Positions 43,092 to 51,854 of a DNA stretch of 64,000 bases are shown piece after piece. Positions within the stretch are counted from its first letter, which is position 1. Each line of letters opens with the position of its first letter. Location of the stretch: assembly GCA_040902445.1 (NCBI GenBank), contig JBBDXJ010000297.1, positions 1-64,000 of the forward strand, in the 5' to 3' direction. The notes under the pieces are model-generated. The model saw only the letters and a list, made by a program, of their open reading frames with translations, was not told the origin of the DNA and ran no database searches. The DNA comes from Chryseosolibacter sp040902445 (lineage in GTDB: Bacteria; Bacteroidota; Bacteroidia; Cytophagales; Cyclobacteriaceae). Made by a program: the position numbers and the translations under genes.

Positions 43092-43700
43092 TTATTTTCC
43101 TTCCAGGTTGTCCTCGTGGGCATCCCCGCCAAGGCTGTAAGAATTATTTTCTTCATCTTCCGAGCCGATAGCCTCATTTTCATCATCGAGTTCAGCTCCC
43201 GGAATATCAAGATCCTTACCGGCCATATCAACCGGCCATACACGGTTCTTGAGCAGCTGTTCATCGTCACCCATGTCCATGCTAAGATCTTTTGGCCCGA
43301 GCGCCTGCAGGTCTTCCTCTGTAACATCGGATTCATTTCTTTCCTGGCTATCGATGTCAAGCTCTTTATCGATGTCTTTGGGTATCGGATGTTGCATTGA
43401 AACATTATCCAATCGATCCTCCACGTCCTTTGTCGGAAACAGAGGATCCTCTTCAATACTCTCGGGATCTGTAATAACCGGTTGGTTGATGTTCAGGTTT
43501 TCTATTCCGATCGCGCTCGAAAAATTTTCCACATCCATTCCAACCCGCTGCGTATTCAAGCGGTTCATGATATCCTCCTGCGGCGGATATTCACCAGGAA
43601 GTTTGCCGTCCCGCTCATTGTTGTCGGCTTTGTTCAGTGCATCATTCCGTTCTCTGTCATCCTGTGTCTGGTCAGAAGTTCTATTTTTTTTCGATTTCAT
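43092..43700 (-). CDS. Acidic low-complexity protein of unknown function
   Basis: The ATG at 43700 gives 202 residues, strongly acidic, with no transmembrane helix or cysteine. The last third (LDIPGAELDDENEAIGSEDE then NNSYSLGGDAHEDNLE) is recurrent in Bacteroidota proteins of unknown function. Probably intrinsically disordered. The next 265 bases upstream contain no convincing gene. Confidence 0.65.
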   Translation of the reverse strand: MKSKKNRTSDQTQDDRERNDALNKADNNERDGKLPGEYPPQEDIMNRLNTQRVGMDVENFSSAIGIENLNINQPVITDPESIEEDPLFPTKDVEDRLDNVSMQHPIPKDIDKELDIDSQERNESDVTEEDLQALGPKDLSMDMGDDEQLLKNRVWPVDMAGKDLDIPGAELDDENEAIGSEDEENNSYSLGGDAHEDNLEGK

Positions 43701-43966
43701 CTGCTGGAATTTGTGTATGTAAAGGCCTCCATATGATAGCCATATGCGGTGAATTTTCTGCAGGCCATTTAATGATATCACCCATGATCACTGGTGTGAG
43801 AAAATCTTGTGCCCTCGGTGAGCAAGCGACCATGAGGATAGCAGAAGTGGCTGGCTTAGTTTCAGCTGATCCATTATAAAGACATCCAAAAAATACACCT
43901 GTAAATCTTTGAAGCAACCATATTGCGGGCATGGTATTATTCAGACATTCCATAAAATCTTACATT
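43701..43966. other. Intergenic region with ambiguous frames
   Basis: Open frames of 80-90 codons exist on both strands here, but neither has a recognisable family, and the - strand frame overlaps the acidic-protein start. I call no gene. The region should hold the divergent promoters of the acidic protein and the 43967 gene. Confidence 0.4.
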
Positions 43967-44326
43967 ATGAAAAAGTTGATTTTCCTTTCGCTTGTTTCAA
44001 TATTATCCGCATCGACAGCGCTGTTTGCCCAGAATCCGGTTCCTGATTCCGATACAATTCCCAATCCTGTTCAGGAAGGCGATCCAGCTGTCCGGCAGCT
44101 GCCACCGAGACTGGATTATGTCGACGACAAAAAACGCATTACTCCTGAAGAAATTCCGGATCCCGTTAGAGTGACACTGGAAGGCAGTGCACAATATACT
44201 GACTGGCAAAAGGCCATGATCTACCACGATAAGAACAAAGACGAATACGTGGTTGAATTTAAGGAGGGTGGAAAAACCACAACCCACAGATTCAATAAAG
44301 AAGGCAGGCCGATCGTGGAGGAATAA
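43967..44326 (+). CDS. Secreted small protein, PepSY-like
   Basis: A 119-residue exported protein with signal peptide (MKKLIFLSLVSILSASTALF, cleavage near AQN), a Pro/Asp-rich linker, and a C-terminal domain of about 65 residues with the pattern of PepSY-like domains (IPDPVRVTLEG ... WQKAMIYHDKNKDEYVVEFK). Function unknown. Start at 43967 is chosen by the signal peptide. Confidence 0.65.
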   Translation: MKKLIFLSLVSILSASTALFAQNPVPDSDTIPNPVQEGDPAVRQLPPRLDYVDDKKRITPEEIPDPVRVTLEGSAQYTDWQKAMIYHDKNKDEYVVEFKEGGKTTTHRFNKEGRPIVEE

Positions 44327-44493
44327 GTGCCGGCATTACGTAGATAACAATCTACAGTTAAGGCCTTCGACGCTTGCGTTTAAGCCTGGTATAAAGATTT
44401 CAATAATTAATTGTGGTGCAGAATATACCATAACCGGCAGGTAGAGGAGCCGGAAAATTCCTCTCGGGATTCTTACATTTTAAATAATAGGTT

Positions 44494-44661
44494 ATGTTAC
44501 GTTGGTCAGTTATCTTTTTTATTATCGCTATCATTGCGGCCATATTCGGATTTGGAGGTATTGCTGAAGGAGCCGCTTCCATCGCGAAAGTTTTGTTCTT
44601 CATATTTTTGGCGCTTTTTATCATTACGATATTATTTGGCGCAAGCTTGCTTAAGAAGTGA
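44494..44661 (+). CDS. DUF1328 small membrane protein
   Basis: A 55-residue protein (MLRWSVIFFIIAIIAAIFG, then FGGIAEGAASIAKVLFFIF) with two transmembrane helices, matching the DUF1328/YtjA family in length and sequence. Such genes are often associated with general or osmotic stress responses; that is knowledge of the family, not evident here. It is followed by a strong terminator. Confidence 0.88.
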   Translation: MLRWSVIFFIIAIIAAIFGFGGIAEGAASIAKVLFFIFLALFIITILFGASLLKK

Positions 44662-44681
44662 CGTGTTTCAAATGAAATCAT

Positions 44682-44713
44682 GAGTAAGGGATGCCTACCG
44701 GTAACCCTTACTC
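44682..44713 (+). terminator. Rho-independent terminator
   Basis: GAGTAAGGG (44682-44690) pairs perfectly with CCCTTACTC (44705-44713), then a T-rich run. It ends the DUF1328 gene and covers the alternative upstream ATG (44680) of the next gene, supporting the later start. Confidence 0.8.
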
Positions 44714-44748
44714 TATTTATCGTTTATTTTTTTTCAGGCAGAGGAAAT

Positions 44749-45786
44749 ATGAGACCAAACACATTTGATTCACCACTAAAAAAAATCTTAGGATGGGCAG
44801 CGGCAGGCGTGGGTGTATTCCTGGTAGCACATGCCGTCGTAAAACAGTTGTCGAAACTTAGCCTCGAAGGAAAAGTCGTACTCATCACCGGAGGATCCCG
44901 GGGTTTCGGACTCGTACTGGCGAGACACCTCGCGAAAAGAGGTGCCAGACTCGCCATTTGTGCACGGTCAGCAGATGACCTGGAACTTGCCCGGCAAGAT
45001 CTTGATGCCCTTGGCGCCGAAGTTATCGCCATGACTGTTGATGTAACAGAAAACGAAGAGGTGAAGGCAATGGTCCACGATGTGATCAATCGCTACGGCA
45101 GACTTGACGTTTTAATTAATAATGCGCGAATAATCCAGGTTGGTCCGCAGAACGTAATGGGTATCGAGGAATACCAGGTAGCCATGCAGACAAATTTTTG
45201 GGCGCAGCTTTACGCGATGCAAGCTGTCATCCCGCATTTTATTGACCGCGGCCAAGGAAGAATCGTAAACATCACTTCCATCGGTGGAAAGATCGCACTC
45301 CCTCATCTACTTCCATACACAGCCAGCAAATTTGCCTCAGTCGGATTGTCAGAAGGCATGCATGCAGAACTGAAAAGGTACAATATTCTGGTCACCACCG
45401 TTGTGCCGAATCTGATGCGGACAGGCAGCCCCGTGAATGCTGATATTAAAGGCGATCACGAAAAAGAGTACGCGTGGTTTAAGCACGCTGATTCGAATCC
45501 ATTGCTAAGTCAGGATCCCAAAAGAACTGCAGAAAGAATAATCCAGGCAATTGAGTATGGGGAATCGGAAGTAACCTTGAGCCTCACTGGAAAAGTTGCC
45601 AACCTCGTCAAAGGCCTGGCACCAGGGTGGGTTAATTTTTTAATGAGCGTAGCAAATTCGCTTTTGCCCGAAGCCGTAACAGGTGAAAATCAAACTTTAA
45701 GAGGCTGGCAGGCAGAATCGAGATTATCCCGCGGCGTTGTATCAGATCTTACTAATAAAGCAGCGTCAAAAAATAACGAAAATTAG
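44749..45786 (+). CDS. Short-chain dehydrogenase/reductase
   Basis: A 345-residue SDR-type oxidoreductase. An N-terminal hydrophobic helix (about 12-27) precedes the NAD(P) motif ITGGSRGFG (about 46-54); the catalytic YxxxK is YTASK with Ser in ITSIGG before it. The structural NNAG motif reads NNAR (INNARII). The C-terminal 60 residues are an extension beyond the usual SDR length. The ATG at 44749 follows GAGGAA and lies after the terminator. The substrate is unknown. Confidence 0.88.
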   Translation: MRPNTFDSPLKKILGWAAAGVGVFLVAHAVVKQLSKLSLEGKVVLITGGSRGFGLVLARHLAKRGARLAICARSADDLELARQDLDALGAEVIAMTVDVTENEEVKAMVHDVINRYGRLDVLINNARIIQVGPQNVMGIEEYQVAMQTNFWAQLYAMQAVIPHFIDRGQGRIVNITSIGGKIALPHLLPYTASKFASVGLSEGMHAELKRYNILVTTVVPNLMRTGSPVNADIKGDHEKEYAWFKHADSNPLLSQDPKRTAERIIQAIEYGESEVTLSLTGKVANLVKGLAPGWVNFLMSVANSLLPEAVTGENQTLRGWQAESRLSRGVVSDLTNKAASKNNEN

Positions 45787-45814
45787 TTGTTGGTGAAACC
45801 CAATCCCTTATGCC

Positions 45815-46789
45815 CTAATCCAATCGATTGTCATCCAGCCTGCAAAAGTTGTCCATTCCCAGATGCATCAGTGCATCGCCCGCGTTGATCACCGGTCCAT
45901 TGTTCAGACCAATAACATAACCTGTCTGGGACGCACTGACTTCCTCTTTGAATTCTCCGAAAGGATCGGTAATGGTACCTACCCACTCGCCGCGATGGAC
46001 TAGTTGTCCACATTGAATATTGGGTTGGAAAAGTCCTGCGTGTTTTGCCCGGATCCAGGCGGTGTTCCAGATCACGCGGTTTTGTTCATTGGGTTCCGGA
46101 GCGCTGTCGATCATATTGAGGTGTTTCATCAAGCGCAATGTACCTGCCACACCCTCTTCAATAGCTTGAGGGTCAAAGCGCAGCGATTCTCCTCCTTCAT
46201 AGACGATGATCCTTTTTCCTTTGCGGGAAGCTTCCCTTCGAAGGGAGTTGGGGCGGAAGGGCGTGTCGATCGTAAAAGGCGCGCAAAAAGCGTTGGCGAG
46301 TTCAAGGTTTCCGTCCTCGCGCAAAACGGCGCGCACCTGGGGATAATTTGCACGCATAGCCCCACCGGTATGGAAGTCAATTCCGCAATCGATAAAAGGA
46401 ATAACTTCGTGCATAAGGTAATAAGCAACGCGACTGGCCAGGGATCCGTTTTTTCGTCCGGGAAAAGAACGGTTTACGTCTTTACCATCCGGCACCTCGC
46501 GCGAATAATTCAGAAAGCCATAAACATTGATAACCGGCATGCAGACCACAGTGCCGCGTTTTACTTTGTGTAAGCCCCGGTCCAATATCCGCCGCACCAC
46601 TTCCATTCCATTCAATTCATCGCCATGCATTCCGGCGATCAGAGCCAGAACGGGCCCATCCTTTAATGAGCGCGAAACATAAATGGGTGTATCGATCAGG
46701 GTATGCGAGGGGAGCCTTGCGATATTAATATTGATCTCCTTGAATTCGCCGGGCTGAATTACCTGATTTGCGATGGTCACCTGTTTCAA
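45815..46789 (-). CDS. Succinylglutamate desuccinylase/aspartoacylase-like metallohydrolase
   Basis: An M14-type zinc enzyme of 324 residues with the HxxE pair in AGMHGDELNG and the third ligand in DFHTGG. The final 90 residues form a lipoyl-like beta domain (VHRGEWVGTITDPFGE, VSASQTGYVI). Start codon is TTG (46789), with GTG at 46780 as an alternative. It is the third gene of a conserved trio with rimK and the retropepsin-like gene and probably removes an acyl or amino-acyl group in a RimK-linked modification. Confidence 0.8.
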   Translation of the reverse strand: MKQVTIANQVIQPGEFKEININIARLPSHTLIDTPIYVSRSLKDGPVLALIAGMHGDELNGMEVVRRILDRGLHKVKRGTVVCMPVINVYGFLNYSREVPDGKDVNRSFPGRKNGSLASRVAYYLMHEVIPFIDCGIDFHTGGAMRANYPQVRAVLREDGNLELANAFCAPFTIDTPFRPNSLRREASRKGKRIIVYEGGESLRFDPQAIEEGVAGTLRLMKHLNMIDSAPEPNEQNRVIWNTAWIRAKHAGLFQPNIQCGQLVHRGEWVGTITDPFGEFKEEVSASQTGYVIGLNNGPVINAGDALMHLGMDNFCRLDDNRLD

Positions 46790-46803
46790 ATGGCTGACGT
46801 TTA

Positions 46804-46885
46804 AGTTCTAAGGTGGTAAGTTATAAGTTTTAAGTTTAGCGAACTCCCCTTATGTCCTTATTTCCTTCCCTTATTCCCTTTGCCC
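46804..46885. repeat. TAAGTT and GGGAATAAGG arrays in the rimK-desuccinylase gap
   Basis: On the + strand GTTTAAGTTCTAAGG, GTAAGTTATAAGTTTTAAG units (period near 7) run from 46804 to about 46840, outward from the desuccinylase-like gene start. The inverse array (GGGAATAAGGGAAGG then AATAAGGACATAAGG on the - strand) follows the rimK stop. Confidence 0.65.
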
Positions 46886-46888
46886 GCC

Positions 46889-47797
46889 TCAGGCATTGAC
46901 CTTATCCTTTTGGATTTTATGTTTTCCGGCAAATTTTTCAACAAACTGATATATTCTGCCTGCGATATCGACTTTGGTAGCGCCTTCAATACCTTCCAGG
47001 CCGGGAGAGGAATTGACTTCCAGAATGAGCGGTCCGCGCTGCGAAGGAAGCATATCCACCCCCGCAACACCCAAGCCCATTTTTTTTGCGGCCATGAGCG
47101 CAGCAGTTTTTTCCGGCCGGGTTAACTTCACAACCTTTGCGGTACCGCCCCGGTGTATATTGGATCGGAACTCACCTTCTTTGGCTTGCCTCCGCATTGC
47201 TCCCACAACCTCACCGTTGACTATGAAAGCCCGTATATCCGCACCTTTTGCTTCTTTGATGAATTCCTGAACAATGATGCGCGCATGGATGCCATGGAAA
47301 GCTTCAACAATAGATTTTGCCACCTTTTTACTTTCGGCCAAAACCACCCCCAGGCCCTGCGTACCTTCCAATAATTTAATGACAACAGGGGCACCTCCAA
47401 CGGCTTCCACGATCCCTTCGGTGTCGCGGGAATAATCCATAAAAATTGTCTTTGGAAGGCCCAACCCTGCGCGCGACAGTATTTGGAGGCAGCGCAGTTT
47501 ATCCCGCGAACGGATCAACGCCTGTGATTCTACCGCTGTAAAAACTTTCATCATTTCAAATTGACGGACGACAGCGGCACCATAAAAGGTCACTGACGCA
47601 CCAATCCTGGGTATCACAGCATCGAAATAATCGAGCCTTTTACCGTGATACAAAACCATGGGATTTTTCTTCTCAATAAAGAGGACGCATTTCATGTGGT
47701 CAATAATTTCCACGTGATGACCTCTTTCTTCTCCAGCCTGCTTCAGGCGTTTGGTCGAATAGAGTTTTGGATCTCTGGAGAGAATAGCGATATTCAT
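46889..47797 (-). CDS. rimK: RimK-family alpha-L-glutamate ligase
   Basis: An ATP-grasp enzyme of 302 residues that adds glutamate (or a related amino acid) to a protein or small-molecule carboxyl. ATP-grasp features include VVIKLLEGTQGLGVVLAES (about 133-151), QEFIKEAKGADIRAFIV and the terminal LILEVNSSPGLEGIEG. In Escherichia coli RimK modifies ribosomal protein S6. It lies between a retropepsin-like gene (15 bases upstream) and a desuccinylase-like gene. Confidence 0.92.
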   Translation of the reverse strand: MNIAILSRDPKLYSTKRLKQAGEERGHHVEIIDHMKCVLFIEKKNPMVLYHGKRLDYFDAVIPRIGASVTFYGAAVVRQFEMMKVFTAVESQALIRSRDKLRCLQILSRAGLGLPKTIFMDYSRDTEGIVEAVGGAPVVIKLLEGTQGLGVVLAESKKVAKSIVEAFHGIHARIIVQEFIKEAKGADIRAFIVNGEVVGAMRRQAKEGEFRSNIHRGGTAKVVKLTRPEKTAALMAAKKMGLGVAGVDMLPSQRGPLILEVNSSPGLEGIEGATKVDIAGRIYQFVEKFAGKHKIQKDKVNA

Positions 47798-47812
47798 AAA
47801 GTGATAACTGAA

Positions 47813-48262
47813 TTAACGGTTTTTACTGCGAAGGGCAATACGATTTTTTCGCTTTTCTTTAAAGGAAACATTCTTCTTTGTCACGTCGATCAGGAACCTG
47901 TTACGTAAAATCTTACGCCCGATCAATATTGGAAATTTCAAAGAGCCACGGTTGCTTAAGGAGAACTCAGTGGTAATTACTTCCTCAAAAATTGTTATCG
48001 ACGTTACAATAACAAAACGTTTTTCAACTTCACCAAAGGAATTCCTGATGTCTCTTTCTTCAAAAGTCGCGAACACGAATTTCATACCGGTAAATTCAGG
48101 ATGCTCCTGGTCTAGCAAAATGAATTCAAGTTTTCCATCCACCACCTCGGCTTTGTGGCAATGAAGACTACAGGTATAAGCCCCTGTATCAATCTTAGCG
48201 TGGATATCATTGAGGCCGAGTTCCGGAAGGTCAACGCGGTCATATCTGCCCAGGTTGTGCAT
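47813..48262 (-). CDS. RimB-like retropepsin-type putative protease
   Basis: A 149-residue protein of the PF05618 family (often called ATP-dependent zinc protease). AKIDTGAYTCSLH has the D-T-G of retropepsin-like active sites; LKFPILIGRKILRNRFLIDV follows near the C-terminus. It is upstream of rimK. In bacteria these genes accompany rimK, and RimB has been proposed to process poly-glutamate tails. Confidence 0.85.
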   Translation of the reverse strand: MHNLGRYDRVDLPELGLNDIHAKIDTGAYTCSLHCHKAEVVDGKLEFILLDQEHPEFTGMKFVFATFEERDIRNSFGEVEKRFVIVTSITIFEEVITTEFSLSNRGSLKFPILIGRKILRNRFLIDVTKKNVSFKEKRKNRIALRSKNR

Positions 48263-48292
48263 GCAGGATTTTTAATCAATTTAAAATAAAAA

Positions 48293-48312
48293 AGCCCTGC
48301 CAAAGCAGGGCT
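48293..48312 (-). terminator. Rho-independent terminator
   Basis: AGCCCTGC/GCAGGGCT with a 4-base loop, followed on the - strand by TTTTTTATTTT. It ends the DUF2911 gene. Confidence 0.85.
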
Positions 48313-48336
48313 CTTTCAATATATTTTCGAACTTTT

Positions 48337-48843
48337 TCAGGATTTGACCTTGAAACCCACTTGTGTATTCTCCCACTTCAAATTGACCATGTCTTTTTCC
48401 GGAGTGATGGTGAAGGTCTCTACATATTGATCGGTTTTTTTAGGTTTCACATTAACCCGCAAAACATCCTTTTTTTCATCATAATTGTATGCACCCTGTT
48501 GGTTGACATCCTTATTGATAACGATAATCCATTCATTTTCATTGGGAATGGTAAATAATGCATATTTTCCTGCGGGAAGGGTTTTACCCTCAATCTTAAC
48601 GGCTTTATCAAATTCAATAGTCGTGGCCGCATTCGCGCCGGTTCTCCAGACTTCCCCGTATGGGACAAGGCCACCCATTATTTTGCGTTTATCCGCTGAT
48701 GGTCTGCAATACACTATATCGACCTTTGCGCCACCTACCGTTCCGCTTGCTTCTGCTTTCGGACTGGTACGTTGCTGCGCCTGGACTGGCAATGCGATAA
48801 AACAAACTGCCAAAGCAAAAAGAAGCAATGTTAATTTTCTCAT
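48337..48843 (-). CDS. Secreted DUF2911 protein
   Basis: A 168-residue exported protein (signal peptide MRKLTLLLFALAV to VQAQ) with the DUF2911 pattern: KVDIVYCRPSADKRKIMGGL, VPYGEVWRTGANAATTIEF, LPAGKYALFTIP. The family is common in Bacteroidota; function unknown. The start at 48843 is set by the signal peptide; a hairpin repeat lies just upstream. Confidence 0.85.
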   Translation of the reverse strand: MRKLTLLLFALAVCFIALPVQAQQRTSPKAEASGTVGGAKVDIVYCRPSADKRKIMGGLVPYGEVWRTGANAATTIEFDKAVKIEGKTLPAGKYALFTIPNENEWIIVINKDVNQQGAYNYDEKKDVLRVNVKPKKTDQYVETFTITPEKDMVNLKWENTQVGFKVKS

Positions 48844-48873
48844 AAAGATTTTAATTAGGGTTAATGGTTTAAA

Positions 48874-48901
48874 GCCCACCTGCGCTAAAGCTTCGGCGGA
48901 C
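48874..48901 (-). repeat. CGAAG hairpin module copy
   Basis: On the - strand this reads GTCCGCCGAAGCTTTAGCGC then AGGTGGGC, a variant of the module at 62866-62897, 51791-51819 and others. Confidence 0.7.
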
Positions 48902-48910
48902 AAGTAAAAA

Positions 48911-48934
48911 GCCCCCCGAATGGGTCCGGAGGGC
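48911..48934 (-). terminator. Rho-independent terminator for ffh
   Basis: GCCCCCCG/CGGAGGGC (one mismatch) with an 8-base loop and TTTTTACTT on the - strand. Confidence 0.75.
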
Positions 48935-49042
48935 GTTTTATGTGGTTAATTAAAATTACCTGTAAACTTTTAATAAAACGTTTTAATACCCGGAAAGGTT
49001 TGACTGATCAACCTGAAATTTGACCGTTTAAAAAATGTGTCG

Positions 49043-50374
49043 CTACCGGCCAAAAGGATTTAACGCAGAAAGCGCTTTTTTACCCCCGCCCATTTTATTC
49101 ATGGTCTTTATCAATTTTCGCATATCACTGAACTGTTTCAACAAATTATTTACTTCCTGAACAGTGCGCCCACTGCCCCTTGCGATGCGGTTCTTCCGGC
49201 TCCCGTTTATTACGTCAGGATTTTCACGCTCCTCCATGGTCATCGACCTGATAATTGCTTCGATAGGTTTAAAAGAATTGTCATCGAGGTCTACTCCCTT
49301 CAAAGCTTTTCCCATGCCCGGAATCATTCCCAGCAGGTCCTTCATATTGCCCATTTTTTTAACCTGCTGAAGCTGTTGCAGGAAATCATTGAAGTCGAAC
49401 TGATTCTTGCGGATCTTTTTGTTCAGACGTTTGGCTTCGTCCTCATCGTAAGCTTGTTGCGCACGTTCCACCAGGGAAATCACATCGCCCATACCGAGAA
49501 TGCGGCTGGCCATACGGTCGGGATAAAACCGGTCAATGGCCTCCATTTTTTCACCTGTGCTGATAAATTTGATCGGCTTTTCTACTACCCTTCGAATAGA
49601 TAAGGCAGCTCCACCACGGGTATCGCCATCAAGTTTTGTCAGAACCACACCATCAAAATTCAGGCGTTCGTTAAAGGTCCTGGCAGTATTTACCGCATCC
49701 TGGCCCGTCATTGAATCAACAACAAATAAAGTCTCTGAAGGACGCAAAACTTCCTTGAGCCTTGCTATCTCATTCATCATCTCTTCATCAACTGCCAGCC
49801 GACCAGCTGTATCCACGATGACGACTTTATGACTATTCTTTTTGGCGTGTTCAATTGCCGCTTTTGCAATTTTTACCGCGTCCTTATTTTCAGGTTCGGC
49901 ATACACTTCAACGCCAACCTGCTCACCAAGTACTTTTAACTGGTCGATAGCCGCTGGCCTGTAAATGTCACATGCAGCAAGCAGGACGTTGCGTCCCTGT
50001 TTCTTAAGATACAGCGCAAGTTTTCCTGAGAAGGTAGTCTTTCCTGAACCCTGCAAACCTGAAATGAGGATCACCGCGGGATTTCCTTCCACGGTTATGT
50101 CCTCACTCTGCCCTCCCATCAGGGAAGTCAATTCATCATTGGTGATCTTTGTTAATAACTGACCAGGTGATATGGCGGTGATCACATCCTGGCCAAAAGC
50201 CTTCTGTCTGATCTCATCAGTAACTTCTTTCGCAACCTTAAAATTTACGTCAGCATCAATTAGGGCCTTGCGAATTTCTTTTACGGTGGAAGCCACGTTT
50301 ATTTCCGTGATCTTACCCTGACCTTTCAGTGTCTGAAAAGCTTTTTCCAGCTTTACACTTAAATTATCAAACAT
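49043..50374 (-). CDS. ffh: Signal recognition particle protein Ffh
   Basis: The GTPase that targets nascent membrane proteins. The 443 residues comprise the N domain (1-90), the G domain with GLQGSGKTTF (about 108-117), DTAGR (about 190), TKLDGDTRGGAAL (about 246-258) and GTGE-like loops, and the C-terminal M domain rich in methionine and glycine. The length and order are full and normal. It is monocistronic. Confidence 0.97.
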   Translation of the reverse strand: MFDNLSVKLEKAFQTLKGQGKITEINVASTVKEIRKALIDADVNFKVAKEVTDEIRQKAFGQDVITAISPGQLLTKITNDELTSLMGGQSEDITVEGNPAVILISGLQGSGKTTFSGKLALYLKKQGRNVLLAACDIYRPAAIDQLKVLGEQVGVEVYAEPENKDAVKIAKAAIEHAKKNSHKVVIVDTAGRLAVDEEMMNEIARLKEVLRPSETLFVVDSMTGQDAVNTARTFNERLNFDGVVLTKLDGDTRGGAALSIRRVVEKPIKFISTGEKMEAIDRFYPDRMASRILGMGDVISLVERAQQAYDEDEAKRLNKKIRKNQFDFNDFLQQLQQVKKMGNMKDLLGMIPGMGKALKGVDLDDNSFKPIEAIIRSMTMEERENPDVINGSRKNRIARGSGRTVQEVNNLLKQFSDMRKLIKTMNKMGGGKKALSALNPFGR

Positions 50375-50486
50375 AGTGACCTGCCTGCGTGTTGGTGATT
50401 AATTTTTCCTGGCTACGAGGCCGCATTACTCCAATGCTCCTCCAAAGCCATTCCGTTTCATAACGGGGTCCAAAGTTAACTATTTT

Positions 50487-51680
50487 TCATTGTCGAAAGG
50501 AAATGTATGGAAACACTTCCCCTGCCTTAAAATCGTTTTTTTCCAGCGGCAGTTCCAGGAAGCCACTGACCTTTTTCAGGTTAGCAAAATCTCCGGATCC
50601 ACCACCTGGATCAGGATAAGCGATCAACCTTCCCCCTTCATTCTTTACCGCCACCTGGAGAAAATAAGTCAGCGGACTGGGAAAAGAAAAATCCCTGCCC
50701 AGTATAGCAAATGCTTCCTCCGCTGAAGCCCCCAAACTTCTTAATATCCATGGCCTGACATATTTATAAAAGCACATAAAAGTTGAGACAGGATTTCCCG
50801 GTAACGCAAAGGCTACCATACCAGCGTCAGATCTTCCAAACCAGAAAGGCTTTCCGGGGCGCTGGCTAACCTGGTGAAACAATTTCCGGATGCCGATGTT
50901 TTCGAGCACCACGGGAACAAAATCAAACTTCCCCTTCGAAACTCCTCCCGATAAGATGAGCACATCAAAATTTCTTATGATATCAATTAAACTTTTTTCC
51001 ATTGCTGTTTTTTCATCTTCAAGATGGAAGCAGGTGGCGTCTGCACCCAAATCGAACAGCGCTGATTGAAGCGCATAGGAATTTGAGCGCCGGATCTGAT
51101 ACGCCGTAGGAACAGCCTCGATCTCAACCAGTTCGTCTCCTGTAGAAATGATGGCTACGCGGGGAAGGCCGGCTACCTTCACTTCCGTTTTTCCGACTGA
51201 AGCTAACAAGGCTACTTCCGAAGGCGCCAGCAGGATACCCGGCTCGAGAAGTAACTGATCCTTGCGCGCATCCATTGCCTGCTGATGGACACTTTGCCCC
51301 TGACTAACTATTTCCGTGGTCACCTTTGCTTCGGCATTACCAATTTTCAGATCTTCGTATCGGATTACTGTATCGCACCCGGCTGGCAGTTTGGCTCCTG
51401 TCATGACCTCAATACAGCGCGATGCATCTGAAAGTTTTTTTTGCTTTTCACCCGCGGCCTGTGTTGCCTCGATGGCGAACGCACGCCTCCCCCTGAGCCA
51501 CTCCTGATATTGAATGGCTATTCCATCCATGGAAACACGGTGAAAAGGCGGAAAATCGCGATCAGCTATTACGGGCTCGGCGAGTACTCTCCCGGTCGCC
51601 GCCTGTACTTTAACAATTGTGCTTGCAGGCTTGAACAGGTGATCAAAAATAATCGTACTTGCCTCACTAACCGTTACCAT
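50487..51680 (-). CDS. moeA: Molybdopterin molybdotransferase
   Basis: Inserts molybdate into molybdopterin-AMP. The 397-residue protein has the MoeA N-terminal domain (FPPFHRVSMDGIA near 45-57), the MoCF-binding domain (ISTGDELVEI near 180, LSGGVSKGKFDFVP near 253-266), and GNPVSTFMCF near 305. Divergent from moaC. It has the first position in a molybdenum-cofactor cluster whose genes alternate strands. Confidence 0.95.
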   Translation of the reverse strand: MVTVSEASTIIFDHLFKPASTIVKVQAATGRVLAEPVIADRDFPPFHRVSMDGIAIQYQEWLRGRRAFAIEATQAAGEKQKKLSDASRCIEVMTGAKLPAGCDTVIRYEDLKIGNAEAKVTTEIVSQGQSVHQQAMDARKDQLLLEPGILLAPSEVALLASVGKTEVKVAGLPRVAIISTGDELVEIEAVPTAYQIRRSNSYALQSALFDLGADATCFHLEDEKTAMEKSLIDIIRNFDVLILSGGVSKGKFDFVPVVLENIGIRKLFHQVSQRPGKPFWFGRSDAGMVAFALPGNPVSTFMCFYKYVRPWILRSLGASAEEAFAILGRDFSFPSPLTYFLQVAVKNEGGRLIAYPDPGGGSGDFANLKKVSGFLELPLEKNDFKAGEVFPYISFRQ

Positions 51681-51772
51681 GATCTAAATTATAAATTGGA
51701 ATGAGTAAAATAAAAGTAATTTTGCACTAAGATACTAATACCAATTTTTCAGTTGACAATTTCTTTCGAATA

Positions 51773-51835
51773 CATGTGTCTTAGTGCCTCGCCCGCCGAA
51801 GTGCCTCACGTAGGCGGGCCTTTGTGGCAAAAAGA
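51773..51835 (+). repeat. GTCTTAGTG array interrupted by the CGAAG hairpin module
   Basis: ATGTGTCTTAGTGCCT, then the hairpin GCCCGCC (51791-51797)/GGCGGGC (51813-51819) with loop GAAGTGCCTCACGTA, then TTTGTGGCAAAAAG. The module looks inserted in a continuous array. It sits 20-80 bases upstream of the moaC start. Confidence 0.75.
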
Positions 51836-51854
51836 ATAACGAGGCTAGAACAAA

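Noticed and set aside
43681..43953. 90-codon - frame upstream of the acidic protein
   Set aside because: An overlapping + frame of similar length looks equally plausible, no family is recognised, and it overlaps the start of the acidic protein.
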